Below, one piece after another: positions 1 through 8,160 of a DNA stretch of 14,301 nucleotides. Both the position numbers and the translations under genes were made by a program. Within the stretch, counting starts at the first letter, position 1, and every line of letters starts with the position of its first letter. Origin of the DNA: MGNI01 sp964353875 (lineage in GTDB: Bacteria; Chloroflexota; Anaerolineae; Anaerolineales; E44-bin32); contig CAYGXU010000087.1 in NCBI GenBank assembly GCA_964353875.1, positions 1 through 14,301 on the forward strand. The letters run 5' to 3'. The notes beneath the pieces were generated by a model. The model was not told the origin of the DNA. It saw only the letters and a program-made list of their open reading frames with translations, and did not search any database.

Positions 1-747
1 AAGCAATCTACATGCGCGCCGCCAATCTCATTAAAATCGGTGCCATGCATGACATTGTTCCGAATGATGTGGTCCTCACCGAAAAGCGCATGTAGTCACA
101 GTCGCTCTCTTCACACGAAAACAACCGCTCGACATCATTGTTTTCAACGATCCAGCCTGTGCCATATATAGTGATCCCCATTTGACTGTGGTAGATGGTG
201 TTATTGGCGATGCGAACGGAAGTAGAATTGTGTTCTCCCTAAAGCCCATAAATGGCGCCGTCATTCAGGTTGAAGAATTCGTTATCTATGATTTCGATAT
301 TGTTGCCTGTTTGCCATCGATTAAGACACCCACTCTTTCCGACCATCCTATGAGGGAATTGCTGATACGAAAGCCCTCCATCCGAATGTGATTGGCGCCA
401 TTGATGTAGAAACCCTGCATGAGCACACTGCGCCTTGGCAAGGACTGAAAGGTGATCTTGCCAGCCGGAGTCCCTGAAACCCGTACTACCACTCTTTCAT
501 CATAGGTGCCCGCCTTCACATAAATCGTATCTCCTGGTTGAGCCACATCGATAGCATGTTGGATGGTGCGCCAGGGCGAGTCCTCCGTCCCAGCGTTACC
601 ATCATTGGCACCGGGATGGTTACGGTCGACATAGTAGACCTGAGCAGCGAGAACCTGAGAGGAGGAAGGCCATGCGTCGAGAGAAAGACTCACCCCTGAG
701 AATATCAACATACACGATACGGAAATAACAATCTTTTGAATACCCAC
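1..747 (-). pseudogene. Secreted right-handed beta-helix (pectate-lyase-like) protein, broken and partial
   Basis: The reading begins at a GTG (745-747) with an AAGGG ribosome site 8 nt upstream. It encodes a basic start, a hydrophobic signal segment (about residues 5-24) and a probable cleavage site after VLA. The mature start YYVDRNHPGAND..GTEDSPWRTIQHA..AQPGDTIYVKAGTYDE is the classic opening of DUF1565/parallel beta-helix surface proteins, which often bind or cleave polysaccharides. The frame stops at 286-288, but the same protein continues in the next frame from about 307 (GNNIEIIDNEFFNLNDGAIYG). It meets an in-frame TAG at 239-241, continues (VRIANNTIYHSQMGITIYG), then shifts again near 82-85 and runs off the window as FGEDHIIRNNVMHGTDFNEI. 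Both shifts fit loss of one base in a short homopolymer (GG at 306-307, TTTT at 82-85). Either the gene is decaying or the assembly has errors; the amber codon favours decay. An upstream start at 840 is possible but lacks a signal-peptide-like beginning. Substrate unknown. Confidence 0.8.
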
Positions 748-1531
748 CTTGTCATCCCTTAAAAAGCCCAAGGAACCTTTGTAAACGTCCGAGCCCTGTA
801 AGCAGGAATACCACGCGCCTCGATAGAGAGCCCATTGCATAGCAGAGAGGAAATATAGCCGCGTCGATTTCCGCCTCTAAGGCCTGCCTTCATTCTAGAC
901 GCTCAGATTGGAAAGTTCTGGATGACTTTAGTACCAAAAGCAATAAGACATCGGTACTGGGCATGATCGTAGTTCTATGCTTCGTGGAGAGACACATCGC
1001 AGGATGACGGATCTGGAGCAGGACGAAGAAAATGACTTTGCCTGCAGATATATCAATGAATGAAATGTCGCTCAGCGCAGCAATCAACATTCACTGGCTA
1101 AGCCGACCGGTCATTATTAGGGAATTAATAACCTTGAATCGAAACCACAATCTTATCAACAATCGACAGGGTCTTTCCCAACTCGGATTCGGGTCCGTTG
1201 AATTGACATGCAATCCCAGCCGAACTCGCTTCTCAGCTTGCAAGAGAGAGGCGCACATACTCCCCTTAAAGCGATCCAGCAAAGGGAGAGAGGCTGAAAA
1301 AATCGCTTTTTCCTGCGCTCGTCCCCTGCTCTCTTGGGCAAAACTGCACAGAGTACAGCGATAGGGAGCGAAGCAGCAGTAGTACAATAGTACTTCTTCA
1401 CTCCGCCCATTCCACCGTTAGAATAGAATTGGATGTTTCGTATTAGCCGCTTTTTTGACCAGGTCATGAAAAACGACTCGATGACCCGCTATTGCAATTT
1501 TTATTCTGGATATAGAATCTGACCATTAATT
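748..1531. other. Intergenic region, no supported gene
   Basis: About 780 bases between the divergent beta-helix gene and the Pro/Thr-rich anchor protein. Several overlapping open frames (for example 1091-1387 minus and 1032-1364 plus) compete for the same DNA, and none has a recognisable motif or ribosome site. Small inverted repeats are visible: AGTACC/GGTACT arms at 930-935 and 953-958, AGTAC/GTACT near 1380-1394, and TGACC-A-GGTCA at 1456-1466. A TAGAAT at 1513-1518 could be a -10 for the gene at 1532, but the nearest -35-like TTGCAA (1492-1497) sits only 15 nt away, so I do not call a promoter. Confidence 0.5.
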
Positions 1532-2596
1532 ATGAATAGTTCTCGTAACCAACGTCAAAAATCAACACCTCAGAAACCCATCTCGCCAGATAGTAAGAAG
1601 CCGGATGATAGTCTGCGAGCTTTCTCTCAATGGCTCTTACTTATCCCCCTTGTGATCTTTATCCTTTTCCTCTGCGGTCAGCTAAGCATCCTCACCGGCA
1701 AACGTATCGCGAACGCCAGCACAGGATCGAAGCTATCGGCGGAATATGAACCTTGGTATTCTGTTTTTATCCGTCCGATCAACCCTGAGATCGTTGAGGA
1801 GGTGATCAGCGATCGAACGCAAGAGGCGCAAGTTGGAAATACGGAGGGACCTGGCGAGACATCTGGGCAGCCCTGGGTTGACCCAACGTCTCAACCAACC
1901 CTCGTAGCTGCGGCAAATCCAACAATAATCGCCTTACCAACCTCCCAGCCTACTGGTGCTTCGGCTACTTTAACTTCTGTTAGACAGCCAACAAATACGC
2001 CCGTTTTTCCTGCTCCAAGTGCAACGACCCTGATTTCACCCACGCCAGATCCAACCGCAACGGTCTTGTTTTCACCGACGCCAGCCCACACCTCAACCAT
2101 ACCTGCTCCAACCCAACCAGCTGCATCAACAGCCACCCAATCCCCCCCATCTGACTCAGGTACAGCCACCTATTGGCTTTCGAGCAGTCGACAATCAAAT
2201 CTCTATCAACTCGTCCAGGCAAAGCCGAATGGTGTTGATGGAAGTGGAGGTATCAGTGTCATATTCACCACCGATCCTTTCAGCTCGGGGACGAAGCTGA
2301 AAGGCGGTAAGGTAAATCTTTACTTCTACGCTCAAAACCTGCAAGATCAGAATATGGAAATCGGTTTCTTCATTTCTATCGGACCGGGGATAGACCGAAC
2401 CCTGGGAGGCGGATCGTCATCCATCCCGGCCAACACGACTACCCCCACACTCTTCACCAGATCTTTTTCAATCCTGGCGTATGAGTTCTCCGAAGGCGAA
2501 ACACTGCAATTGAGATTTTTTCCTGGCGTAACCAGCATCCACTGGGATGGTCCATGGAATGATGCACGAATTATCTTACCCCCCATTACACCATAA
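1532..2596 (+). CDS. Membrane-anchored protein with Pro/Thr-rich stalk and unknown C-terminal domain
   Basis: A 354-residue protein of unknown function. Residues 1-32 are polar and basic (probably cytoplasmic), 34-54 form one strong membrane segment (WLLLIPLVIFILFLCGQLSI), and about 104-208 are a low-complexity Pro/Thr/Ser/Ala stalk with repeats such as SPTPDPTAT. The C-terminal part, 211-354, is rich in alternating hydrophobic and Gly/Ser residues. It has predicted beta character and a conserved-looking ending with several aromatic residues (IHWDGPWNDARI). The topology suggests an N-in anchor holding an extracytoplasmic beta-sandwich domain away from the membrane, perhaps to bind wall or carbohydrate; that is inference. 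No catalytic motif is visible. The ATG has no good ribosome site, which fits a short-leader transcript. It stands alone on the plus strand, followed at once by an intrinsic terminator, so it is monocistronic. Confidence 0.75.
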   Translation: MNSSRNQRQKSTPQKPISPDSKKPDDSLRAFSQWLLLIPLVIFILFLCGQLSILTGKRIANASTGSKLSAEYEPWYSVFIRPINPEIVEEVISDRTQEAQVGNTEGPGETSGQPWVDPTSQPTLVAAANPTIIALPTSQPTGASATLTSVRQPTNTPVFPAPSATTLISPTPDPTATVLFSPTPAHTSTIPAPTQPAASTATQSPPSDSGTATYWLSSSRQSNLYQLVQAKPNGVDGSGGISVIFTTDPFSSGTKLKGGKVNLYFYAQNLQDQNMEIGFFISIGPGIDRTLGGGSSSIPANTTTPTLFTRSFSILAYEFSEGETLQLRFFPGVTSIHWDGPWNDARIILPPITP

Positions 2597-2600
2597 TCGA

Positions 2601-2621
2601 GCGATTCGAATCGCATTTTTT
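2601..2621 (+). terminator. Rho-independent terminator
   Basis: A perfect 14-nt palindrome (GCGATTCGAATCGC, 2601-2614, which folds as a 5-bp stem with a 4-nt loop) is followed by A and six T residues (2616-2621). It starts 4 nt after the stop codon of the anchor protein, so it ends that transcript. On the minus strand there is no U-tract, so it is one-directional. A second short palindrome, GGACAGTGTCC, lies just beyond at 2628-2638. Confidence 0.75.
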
Positions 2622-2674
2622 GCCCACGGACAGTGTCCAGAAAGCATTATTATTCTAGGATGGGAATATCTAAA

Positions 2675-2699
2675 GGATTAGGCATGGCCGCCTATATCC
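2675..2699 (-). terminator. Possible weak terminator hairpin of the hybrid kinase gene
   Basis: Right at the stop codon of the minus-strand kinase, arms at 2675-2683 (GGATTAGGC) and 2690-2699 (GCCTATATCC) pair over nine positions with one bulge and a 6-nt loop. On the minus strand the stem is followed by TTTAGATATT, a poor U-tract. It is in the right place but weak. Confidence 0.35.
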
Positions 2700-5290
2700 T
2701 ATTTGCTTTTGCCAAGCACTTTCTTGATGGTTCGCGCTAAGGTGTCCGCATCCAAGGGCTTCTGTATCCAGGCGACGATCCCTTGCTCTATCAGATCCTT
2801 GCCCCGTTCCGCCAAGGGATAGCCGGTCATCATGACCATCTTCACCTGCGGATAGCGCTCCTTCAAGGTTTCATATAATGCCACACCTCCCATTTCCGGC
2901 ATCACCAGATCACTGAGTACCAGATTAATCCCTCGCTCCCGCTCGAAACGTTGCAGGGCTTCGCGTCCATCCCCAGCGCTCAATGCCCGGTATTCCATCA
3001 ACTCCAACATTTCTACCAGCGCCTCTCGCATCGCTTTATCATCCTCCACAACCAGGATCGTCTCTTTGCGCCCTTTCAAGGTTCCGACATCCTCGCTGAT
3101 GATGCCCGAGAGAGCGGATACTGGAAGTGCTGGCAGATAGATCTCAAAAGTTGTCCCCACTCCTAACTGACTTTTAACATCAATATAGCCTTCATGCTGC
3201 TTAACAATGCCAAAAACCTGTGCCAGGCCTAAACCTGTCCCCTCACCTGGGGACTTTGTGGTGAAGAATGGTTCGAACAAATGAGAAAAATTCTCTTCTG
3301 GGATCCCAACACCTGTATCCGAGACGCCAATCTTGATCCATTTTCCTGCTGACATATCATGGACAAGGGGCGCTTCCCCCTCATGGATTTCAACAGTTGA
3401 TAGATCGAAGCTTAATTCTCCCCCCGAAGGCATTGCATCACGAGCATTTAAGGCTAAATTCATAAAAACTTGTTGAATTCGTGCTGGATCCGTATTGACC
3501 ACATAAGCCCCATTACCGTAGTGAAAACGGACACGGATATTCTCAGGCACTGTCTGTTCGAGAAGCCGTACCATTTCCTTCATAAAAGGTACCAGGTCCA
3601 TTGGGTGCGGTTCTAAAAGGCCACGACGACTGAAATCAAGAATCTGTCGGGTGAGGGACGCTGCCCGATGGGCTTGATCGAGAATGGTCTTCATACGCTC
3701 ACGACCCTTCGGTGGCAGGTTTTGCATTCCCAACACCATCTCACTATAAAGGATGATGGCAGCAGCGATGTTATTGAAATCATGCGCAATCCCCGCAGCG
3801 AGTTGCCCAACCGCTCCACGACGGATTTGCTCTTGTACACGACGTTGAACTTGACGAACTTCAGTCACATCGCGTAGTAGGATCGTCCAACCTGCCTTTT
3901 CTGATCCCACTTCAACTGGATTGGGGTAGATTTCGAAAACACGACCCGGTTTGCCATCCACCTCGATCTCATGGGGCAATCCATCCTCCCGTGGAGTGAG
4001 GAAATCCTCTAACGATCGGCCTCCAAGGCGAGTGAGTATATCCCCCGGTTCTGCATCGGCAATCAATTTCAGATCCCTACGTGCAGATGGATTGGCAACC
4101 AGAATTCTCCGATCCGGATCCAGTGTGAATATTCCTTCACGAACGGTGTCCAAAATGCGTTGAAGAAGATGGGCTTGCGCCTGGATCGTTTCTAATAGGC
4201 TTAACCGCTCCGCGGCTCCTCCCAATTGGCGACCAATCGCCTCCCCAAGTTCGATTTCCTCCTCCGTCCATTGACGAACCTCTTCGTCAAGAAGACATAC
4301 TCCTCCAATCACCCTCCCTTCTGTTAACACAGGAAGCATAAGAGAAGCTTTGAAACCGAATTCAATCATACGCTTGTGGTTGACTTCTTGATCTCGATCC
4401 TCAATTCCTCTCCAATTGGAGACCGTGTTGGTCAGTTTTTTTGCAGCGCTCATAGATTGATGCCATGCGAGCAACTCTTGTCCTTCTCTGATCGATAGCC
4501 CTAACACCTCCTCATAATCTAACACCCAAATCATCCCATGTTCCAGGTTGTATCCTTTAAGGCAATGTTTGAGGACATTCGACAGGAGAGCGGAGAGTTC
4601 CGTTGCTCCGGTTGAGGCAGCGATGATTGCATTGAGCGCTTCCTGCTGCTGGACACGCCGTTCAATCTCTTTCTCCGCCTTCACACGTTCCGTGATGTCC
4701 GTAATAAAGCCCTCCAGGCTTCGCTCTTCAGTTCGTGGTGAAGGGACTGCCCGCCCTTGCTCCCAAACCCACTTTTCCCCTCCTTGACGGGTGGAGATGC
4801 GGTAGATAATCTGATAGAGTCGCTCCTCTGCTACGGCAAGCCGAATACTCTCCTCCGCCGGACCGCGATCCTCAATATGGATCAGATCCTGATACGCGAC
4901 TTTATCATCATTAACAATGGATGCGGCTTTATACCCGGTCAGTTCCTCGCATCCTTGACTGACAAATTCCATCGCCCACGACGCCCCTATCGGACGGCGA
5001 AAAGCCACCCCAGGTAGATTCCCCAACAGAGTCGATAACGTGCGTTCACTCTCTTCCTGTCTCGCTTCTGCGATTTGAAGCTTTTTCAATTCTCTCTGAA
5101 GCAAGAAAAATAGCAGGATGGCGCTCCAGAAGACAAACCCCCAATCTTTCAGCGTCTGTAAAGCAATCATCTCCTGCTGATCACTGACCAGGACCGTGAG
5201 AAGATGGTTGGAAACGGGGATATAAACCACCCCTACCAGGGCGTAGATCAATGCAACCCTTAATGCAGAGTAAACTCTTCGTTTCCTCAT
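2699..5290 (-). CDS. Membrane hybrid histidine kinase: 2TM-PAS-GAF-PAS-HisKA-HATPase-REC
   Basis: An 863-residue sensor that autophosphorylates on His and passes phosphate to its own receiver. Two membrane segments (about 9-26 and 49-64) enclose a 22-residue outer loop, too short for a large ligand domain, so sensing is probably by the cytoplasmic PAS (85-205, ending EGFITDITERVKAEKE), GAF (about 215-365) and second PAS (375-480). HisKA carries the H-box AAGIAHDFNN with His503. The ATPase shows the N-box NLALNARDAMPSGG, G1 DTGVGI, F-box FEPFFTTK and G2 GTGLGL. The C-terminal receiver (743-860) has acidic DD750-751, phospho-acceptor Asp794 (LSDLVMP) and Lys844. I chose the ATG at 5290 because GAGGG (5296-5300) sits 5 nt before it; the upstream TTG at 5302 has no ribosome site. 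The gene is alone, with a predicted promoter at 5396-5424. With no output domain, it must act through another phosphotransfer protein or use REC to tune the kinase. Its core is a paralog of the hybrid at 11709-13646. Confidence 0.93.
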   Translation of the reverse strand: MRKRRVYSALRVALIYALVGVVYIPVSNHLLTVLVSDQQEMIALQTLKDWGFVFWSAILLFFLLQRELKKLQIAEARQEESERTLSTLLGNLPGVAFRRPIGASWAMEFVSQGCEELTGYKAASIVNDDKVAYQDLIHIEDRGPAEESIRLAVAEERLYQIIYRISTRQGGEKWVWEQGRAVPSPRTEERSLEGFITDITERVKAEKEIERRVQQQEALNAIIAASTGATELSALLSNVLKHCLKGYNLEHGMIWVLDYEEVLGLSIREGQELLAWHQSMSAAKKLTNTVSNWRGIEDRDQEVNHKRMIEFGFKASLMLPVLTEGRVIGGVCLLDEEVRQWTEEEIELGEAIGRQLGGAAERLSLLETIQAQAHLLQRILDTVREGIFTLDPDRRILVANPSARRDLKLIADAEPGDILTRLGGRSLEDFLTPREDGLPHEIEVDGKPGRVFEIYPNPVEVGSEKAGWTILLRDVTEVRQVQRRVQEQIRRGAVGQLAAGIAHDFNNIAAAIILYSEMVLGMQNLPPKGRERMKTILDQAHRAASLTRQILDFSRRGLLEPHPMDLVPFMKEMVRLLEQTVPENIRVRFHYGNGAYVVNTDPARIQQVFMNLALNARDAMPSGGELSFDLSTVEIHEGEAPLVHDMSAGKWIKIGVSDTGVGIPEENFSHLFEPFFTTKSPGEGTGLGLAQVFGIVKQHEGYIDVKSQLGVGTTFEIYLPALPVSALSGIISEDVGTLKGRKETILVVEDDKAMREALVEMLELMEYRALSAGDGREALQRFERERGINLVLSDLVMPEMGGVALYETLKERYPQVKMVMMTGYPLAERGKDLIEQGIVAWIQKPLDADTLARTIKKVLGKSK

Positions 5291-5395
5291 CCATTCCCTC
5301 AATACAATTTGTGGAAGGAAATGATTGCTTCGTGCACCTGTCTCATTCGTGTTATTTCACCAACCAACACCCATTGTCGTATGAGACTCATCTTT

Positions 5396-5424
5396 ATTGT
5401 AGGCCTTTGATGGACTTGGGACAA
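5396..5424 (-). promoter_or_regulatory. Predicted sigma70-type promoter of the hybrid kinase
   Basis: Reading the minus strand: -35 TTGTCC (5419-5424), 17-nt spacer, -10 TACAAT (5396-5401), which matches consensus at 4/6 and 5/6. The start point would be near 5389, giving a leader of about 100 nt to the ATG at 5290. Confidence 0.5.
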
Positions 5425-5443
5425 CTATCTACCTGTAACAACT

Positions 5444-5459
5444 CATGCAAGTTTGCATG
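5444..5459. promoter_or_regulatory. Operator-like 16-bp palindrome
   Basis: CATGCAAGTTTGCATG has two exact 7-bp arms (5444-5450 and 5453-5459) around a GT centre. It lies 20 bp upstream of the predicted -35 of the minus-strand hybrid kinase, centred about 62 bp before the predicted start point. That is where class I activators such as CRP-family proteins bind. The cognate protein is unknown. Confidence 0.45.
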
Positions 5460-5960
5460 CCCTCTTCCAGAAAGGAGCAAATCATTGTCTTCACATCAAG
5501 CTATAAAGGAAGTTTTAATCCTCCTGGTGATAACATGAGAAATCATATTCAAAAACTTCCAAGTGCTGAGAGTGACAAGGTTCTTCTCATGTCTAAACCC
5601 CAACCCCGATTCCGATCAGCGTTTCATCAGTAGGAAGGGGATTATAAGCAATTGAAGAGAAGATACAAGGCAGGAAAAGCGGGTAAGGGAAAGACCCTTC
5701 CCCTCGCATTTTCAGTCCTCACGAGAAGGCGGATCACCGCATCGAAATGAAGCAAGCTGTAACTGGCGTGATGGTAGTACTCGACAAGAAAATGGAGAGA
5801 GCCTTTTGTAATGAAGCCTTGTTCACCTTGAACGTAGCTGCGCCAAGGGATCAGAAGAGTGAGTGAATGTTAGTGGCAGTCAATCTATCTTGTACGTATC
5901 TCAGTTGCATCCAATCGACAATGGCTCCCAAGGGGAATGACTCTACAATACACCCATCGA

Positions 5961-6920
5961 TCACATCAGCTCCGTTCCGGGGATGGACTGACAAACCTCA
6001 ATCCGATCTCGACCTCGCTGCTTAGCCCGAAGGAGAGCAGCATCCGCTGTCCAGATAAGATCATACGCATCGAGATAAAAACCTGTTGATGTGGCTGCCA
6101 CTCCCATGCTTGCTGTCAACGACAGGCATTCATCAGAGCAAGTATCTTGCCTCTGAGCCAATTTCTTCCGAATCCTCTCTGCTATGAACAATGCTGATTC
6201 GATATCACAACCCGGAAGGACAATGAGGAACTCATCCCCCCCATAACGTCCCACCGCATCATAGGTCCGGATGGCATCTTCGATGGATTGAGACACGTCA
6301 ATCAGGATTGTATCCCCAACCAGGTGTCCATATAAATCGTTGACGCGTTTAAAATGATCAACATCCAACATGATTAATGCGACCAGACCATCTTCCCTGG
6401 TTGCCCGGCTCAGTTCATGAGTTAATGTTTGTAAGATACCCTCCCGGTTTAAGAGCGCGGTCAGTGGGTCGCGAATTGCCTGCAGCCGAAGCGTCTCATG
6501 GGTAGAGAGTAACTGCGCCTGTAAATCAAGGATCCGTTTTCCGGCTAACAATCGGGATTTCAATTCTGCAGGGACAAATGGTTTGGTGAGGTAATCATCT
6601 GCGCCAGCAGAAAATCCTTGGGTTAGTTGTTCAAGCTCATCTTGTACCGTAATAAGAATAATATAAGCATAAGAATCTCCTCCTTTGGCTCTTATACGCT
6701 GGCAAATCTCGAGACCATCCATCCCTGGCATCATCCAGTCCAAGATCATGATCTTAGGCGCATCCTCGCCCAAGAGGATCTGCCAAGCATCCATTCCGTG
6801 CTTGGCGGATAAAACCTCATAACCCCATGAACGGACAATGTCTTCAAGTACGCTTAAGAAGTTAGGATCATCATCGGCGATCAAAATCGGCCCCATTTCC
6901 ATCAAGACTTTCTCTTCCAC
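5961..6920 (-). CDS. Response-regulator diguanylate cyclase (REC-GGDEF)
   Basis: A 319-residue soluble protein that should make cyclic di-GMP from two GTP when its receiver is phosphorylated (PleD/WspR-like logic). The REC domain (about 11-128) has DDD16-18, phospho-acceptor Asp61 in ILDWMMPGMDG, Thr91 and Lys113 (LTKPF). A short helical linker (129-147) leads to the GGDEF domain (148-312). There DPLTALLNR opens the fold, Asp186 (MLDVDHFKRVND) is the metal ligand, and GGDEF at 227-231 is intact. The inhibitory I-site RTYD (218-221) sits five residues before it, so product feedback is expected. The frame runs open further upstream, but REC begins here. The GTG at 6920 has the strong ribosome site GAGGTG (6925-6930); the ATGs at 6902 or 6896 are alternatives. 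Its kinase is not adjacent; the hybrid and NarL-type kinases nearby are only candidates. No phosphodiesterase or PilZ receptor is in the window. Confidence 0.93.
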   Translation of the reverse strand: MEEKVLMEMGPILIADDDPNFLSVLEDIVRSWGYEVLSAKHGMDAWQILLGEDAPKIMILDWMMPGMDGLEICQRIRAKGGDSYAYIILITVQDELEQLTQGFSAGADDYLTKPFVPAELKSRLLAGKRILDLQAQLLSTHETLRLQAIRDPLTALLNREGILQTLTHELSRATREDGLVALIMLDVDHFKRVNDLYGHLVGDTILIDVSQSIEDAIRTYDAVGRYGGDEFLIVLPGCDIESALFIAERIRKKLAQRQDTCSDECLSLTASMGVAATSTGFYLDAYDLIWTADAALLRAKQRGRDRIEVCQSIPGTELM

Positions 6921-6924
6921 ATCG

Positions 6925-6930
6925 CACCTC
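6925..6930 (-). promoter_or_regulatory. Ribosome binding site deciding the GTG start
   Basis: GAGGTG matches six consecutive bases of the full anti-Shine-Dalgarno complement and lies 4 nt before the GTG at 6920. The ATG at 6902 has only a weaker GAAGAG about 9 nt upstream. This favours the GTG start of the diguanylate cyclase. Confidence 0.5.
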
Positions 6931-6938
6931 GATAGCGG

Positions 6939-6968
6939 ATCATATGCTTTTATCCATTTTAGAATCAA
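6939..6968 (-). promoter_or_regulatory. Predicted sigma70-type promoter of the diguanylate cyclase
   Basis: Minus strand: -35 TTGATT (6963-6968), 18-nt spacer, -10 TATGAT (6939-6944). The start point would be near 6932, leaving just room for the GAGGTG ribosome site before GTG 6920. It lies in the 166-nt gap after the LCP gene, so the cyclase need not depend on read-through. Confidence 0.5.
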
Positions 6969-7086
6969 GACGGGAGAAGGTTGAGAGTACCTTAGTACGG
7001 AAAGGAGGGGTACATTAGTCCCAATGAAAATCAGAGCTCCAGGCGGATTCTGGAAATAAGTTAATTGGACTCGCGCTGGGGTGATC

Positions 7087-8160
7087 CTAATAATCAAACG
7101 CCGTCCTGAGCAATTCGTGTAATTTCTCTGGTTGCGGCAGGAGCACTGCAGCACCACTGCTGGGTGCGCGGATGGGCGTGACCATGGTAAGGTCAATACT
7201 ATAAATGGCGAAACTGGCAGAGCCAGCGGCCAAATGCGAAGCCAAGGGCAACAGGGGAAGCAAATCATCAATCCCAATATCGCCTGCCGCGAGGTCTCGG
7301 AATTCACTATAGAGTTGCGGCAGTCGAGTTAGTCCATCAAGAGATAAGACCTTGCGGAACAAAGCCTGAATTACCTCTTGCTGCCGTCTGAGACGGTCAA
7401 AATCGCTGGTCGTCTTACGCATACGCACATAACACAGCGCGGTGAAGCCATCCATGTGGTAAGTGCCTGGAGAGTAGGTATATAAGGTCCCACCGCATTC
7501 GTCAGTGAGAGATCTACTTACCTGGGTATCGATCCCTCCTAACAAGTTCACAGCATTTTCAAATCCCTTGAAATTAACCCGCACCCAATGATCAATCTCG
7601 ATGCCGAAGTTATACAGCATCGTCTCATATACCATCTCTGAGCCACCGAAGAGATCAGCGACATTGATCCGATCCACTCTCCATCCAGGGACGTAAACAT
7701 AAAGATCGCGCGGGATCGAAAGCAAGGTTGCTTTATCTGCGTCAGGATCAAGGGAGAGAATCATGATCGTATCGGTTCGGTGGCCAGAGCGATGGGGAGC
7801 CTCGTCGGAACCCAGCAAGAGGACGTTCACCACCTGTGAAGGAAAAATAATCTTCGGAACAGGAGGGAGGATCTCAACATCCGATTCGCGCGTTGGCCCA
7901 GTGAAATCTCTCCAGGGCGGCTCGGGTGTAGCCGTGATTGTAGGCGTTGGGGTAGGAATCGCTTGCTCCATTGGAAAGATGGTTCCTGTGGATCGAAGGG
8001 GTAGGAAAGGTGTGGCTGTTGCTGTAGACTGCTGAGCACTTGTTGGAAATACGTTTTGCTCGGTTGAAACTCCAGCAGAAAAAACGCTTGCAGGTAGTTG
8101 ACAACCGGATATCAATAGTACAACTGCCCCCATCCAGCAAATTAAGTCCATTTTTCTCAT
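7087..8160 (-). CDS. LytR-CpsA-Psr (LCP) family cell-wall ligase, lipoprotein type
   Basis: A 357-residue LCP protein. The family transfers undecaprenyl-phosphate-linked polymers (teichoic acid, capsule, arabinogalactan) onto peptidoglycan outside the membrane. Residues 1-20 form a lipoprotein signal with lipobox LISG-C20, so it is probably anchored by a lipid, unlike typical LCP proteins that keep an N-terminal membrane helix. A Pro/Thr-rich linker (about 40-82) follows. The catalytic LCP domain covers about 110-330: VNVLLLGSDE, RTDTIMILSLDP (Arg128, Asp130), SIPRDLYV (Arg151, Asp152), RINVADLFGG, and YVRMRKTTSDFDRLRRQQEV (245-264). These are the conserved Arg/Asp residues that bind the pyrophosphate and metal. 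No LytR_C extension. Start ATG 8160 has a modest AGGA; ATG 8151 (residue 4) is an alternative. It implies a cell wall with a linked glycopolymer. No other wall-polymer gene is nearby. Confidence 0.93.
   Translation of the reverse strand: MRKMDLICWMGAVVLLISGCQLPASVFSAGVSTEQNVFPTSAQQSTATATPFLPLRSTGTIFPMEQAIPTPTPTITATPEPPWRDFTGPTRESDVEILPPVPKIIFPSQVVNVLLLGSDEAPHRSGHRTDTIMILSLDPDADKATLLSIPRDLYVYVPGWRVDRINVADLFGGSEMVYETMLYNFGIEIDHWVRVNFKGFENAVNLLGGIDTQVSRSLTDECGGTLYTYSPGTYHMDGFTALCYVRMRKTTSDFDRLRRQQEVIQALFRKVLSLDGLTRLPQLYSEFRDLAAGDIGIDDLLPLLPLASHLAAGSASFAIYSIDLTMVTPIRAPSSGAAVLLPQPEKLHELLRTAFDY

Larger units (their letters stand above)
5291..5960. other. Intergenic region between kinase and diguanylate cyclase
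   Basis: About 670 bases. The right part (5642-5869) holds a minus-strand open frame of 76 codons with no usable start codon. A plus-strand hairpin at 5681-5703 (GGGTAAGGG, 5-nt loop, CCCTTCCCC, one mismatch) lacks a proper T-run and is not called a terminator. The left part carries the promoter and palindrome listed separately. No RNA gene recognised. Confidence 0.5.

Noticed and set aside
1032..1467. Overlapping open frames of about 100 codons on both strands
   Set aside because: They cover the same DNA in different frames, with no ribosome site, motif or family resemblance; most likely chance.
1891..2222. Minus-strand open frames inside the Pro/Thr-rich stalk
   Set aside because: Shadows of the biased ACC/CCA codon content of the stalk; Val/Gly-rich reading is an artefact.
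2628..2638. GGACAGTGTCC palindrome as a terminator or operator
   Set aside because: Too short and with no U-tract or promoter beside it; it lies just after a convincing terminator and may be chance.
5291..5302. TTG start at 5302 for the membrane hybrid kinase
   Set aside because: No ribosome site precedes it, while the ATG at 5290 has GAGGG 5 nt upstream.
5681..5703. Hairpin GGGTAAGGG / CCCTTCCCC as a terminator
   Set aside because: No T-run follows, and no gene ends near it on the plus strand.
6921..7307. N-terminal extension of the diguanylate cyclase frame up to 7307
   Set aside because: The extra residues are low-quality, overlap the end of the LCP gene in another frame and precede a complete REC domain; GAGGTG and a promoter mark a start at 6920.
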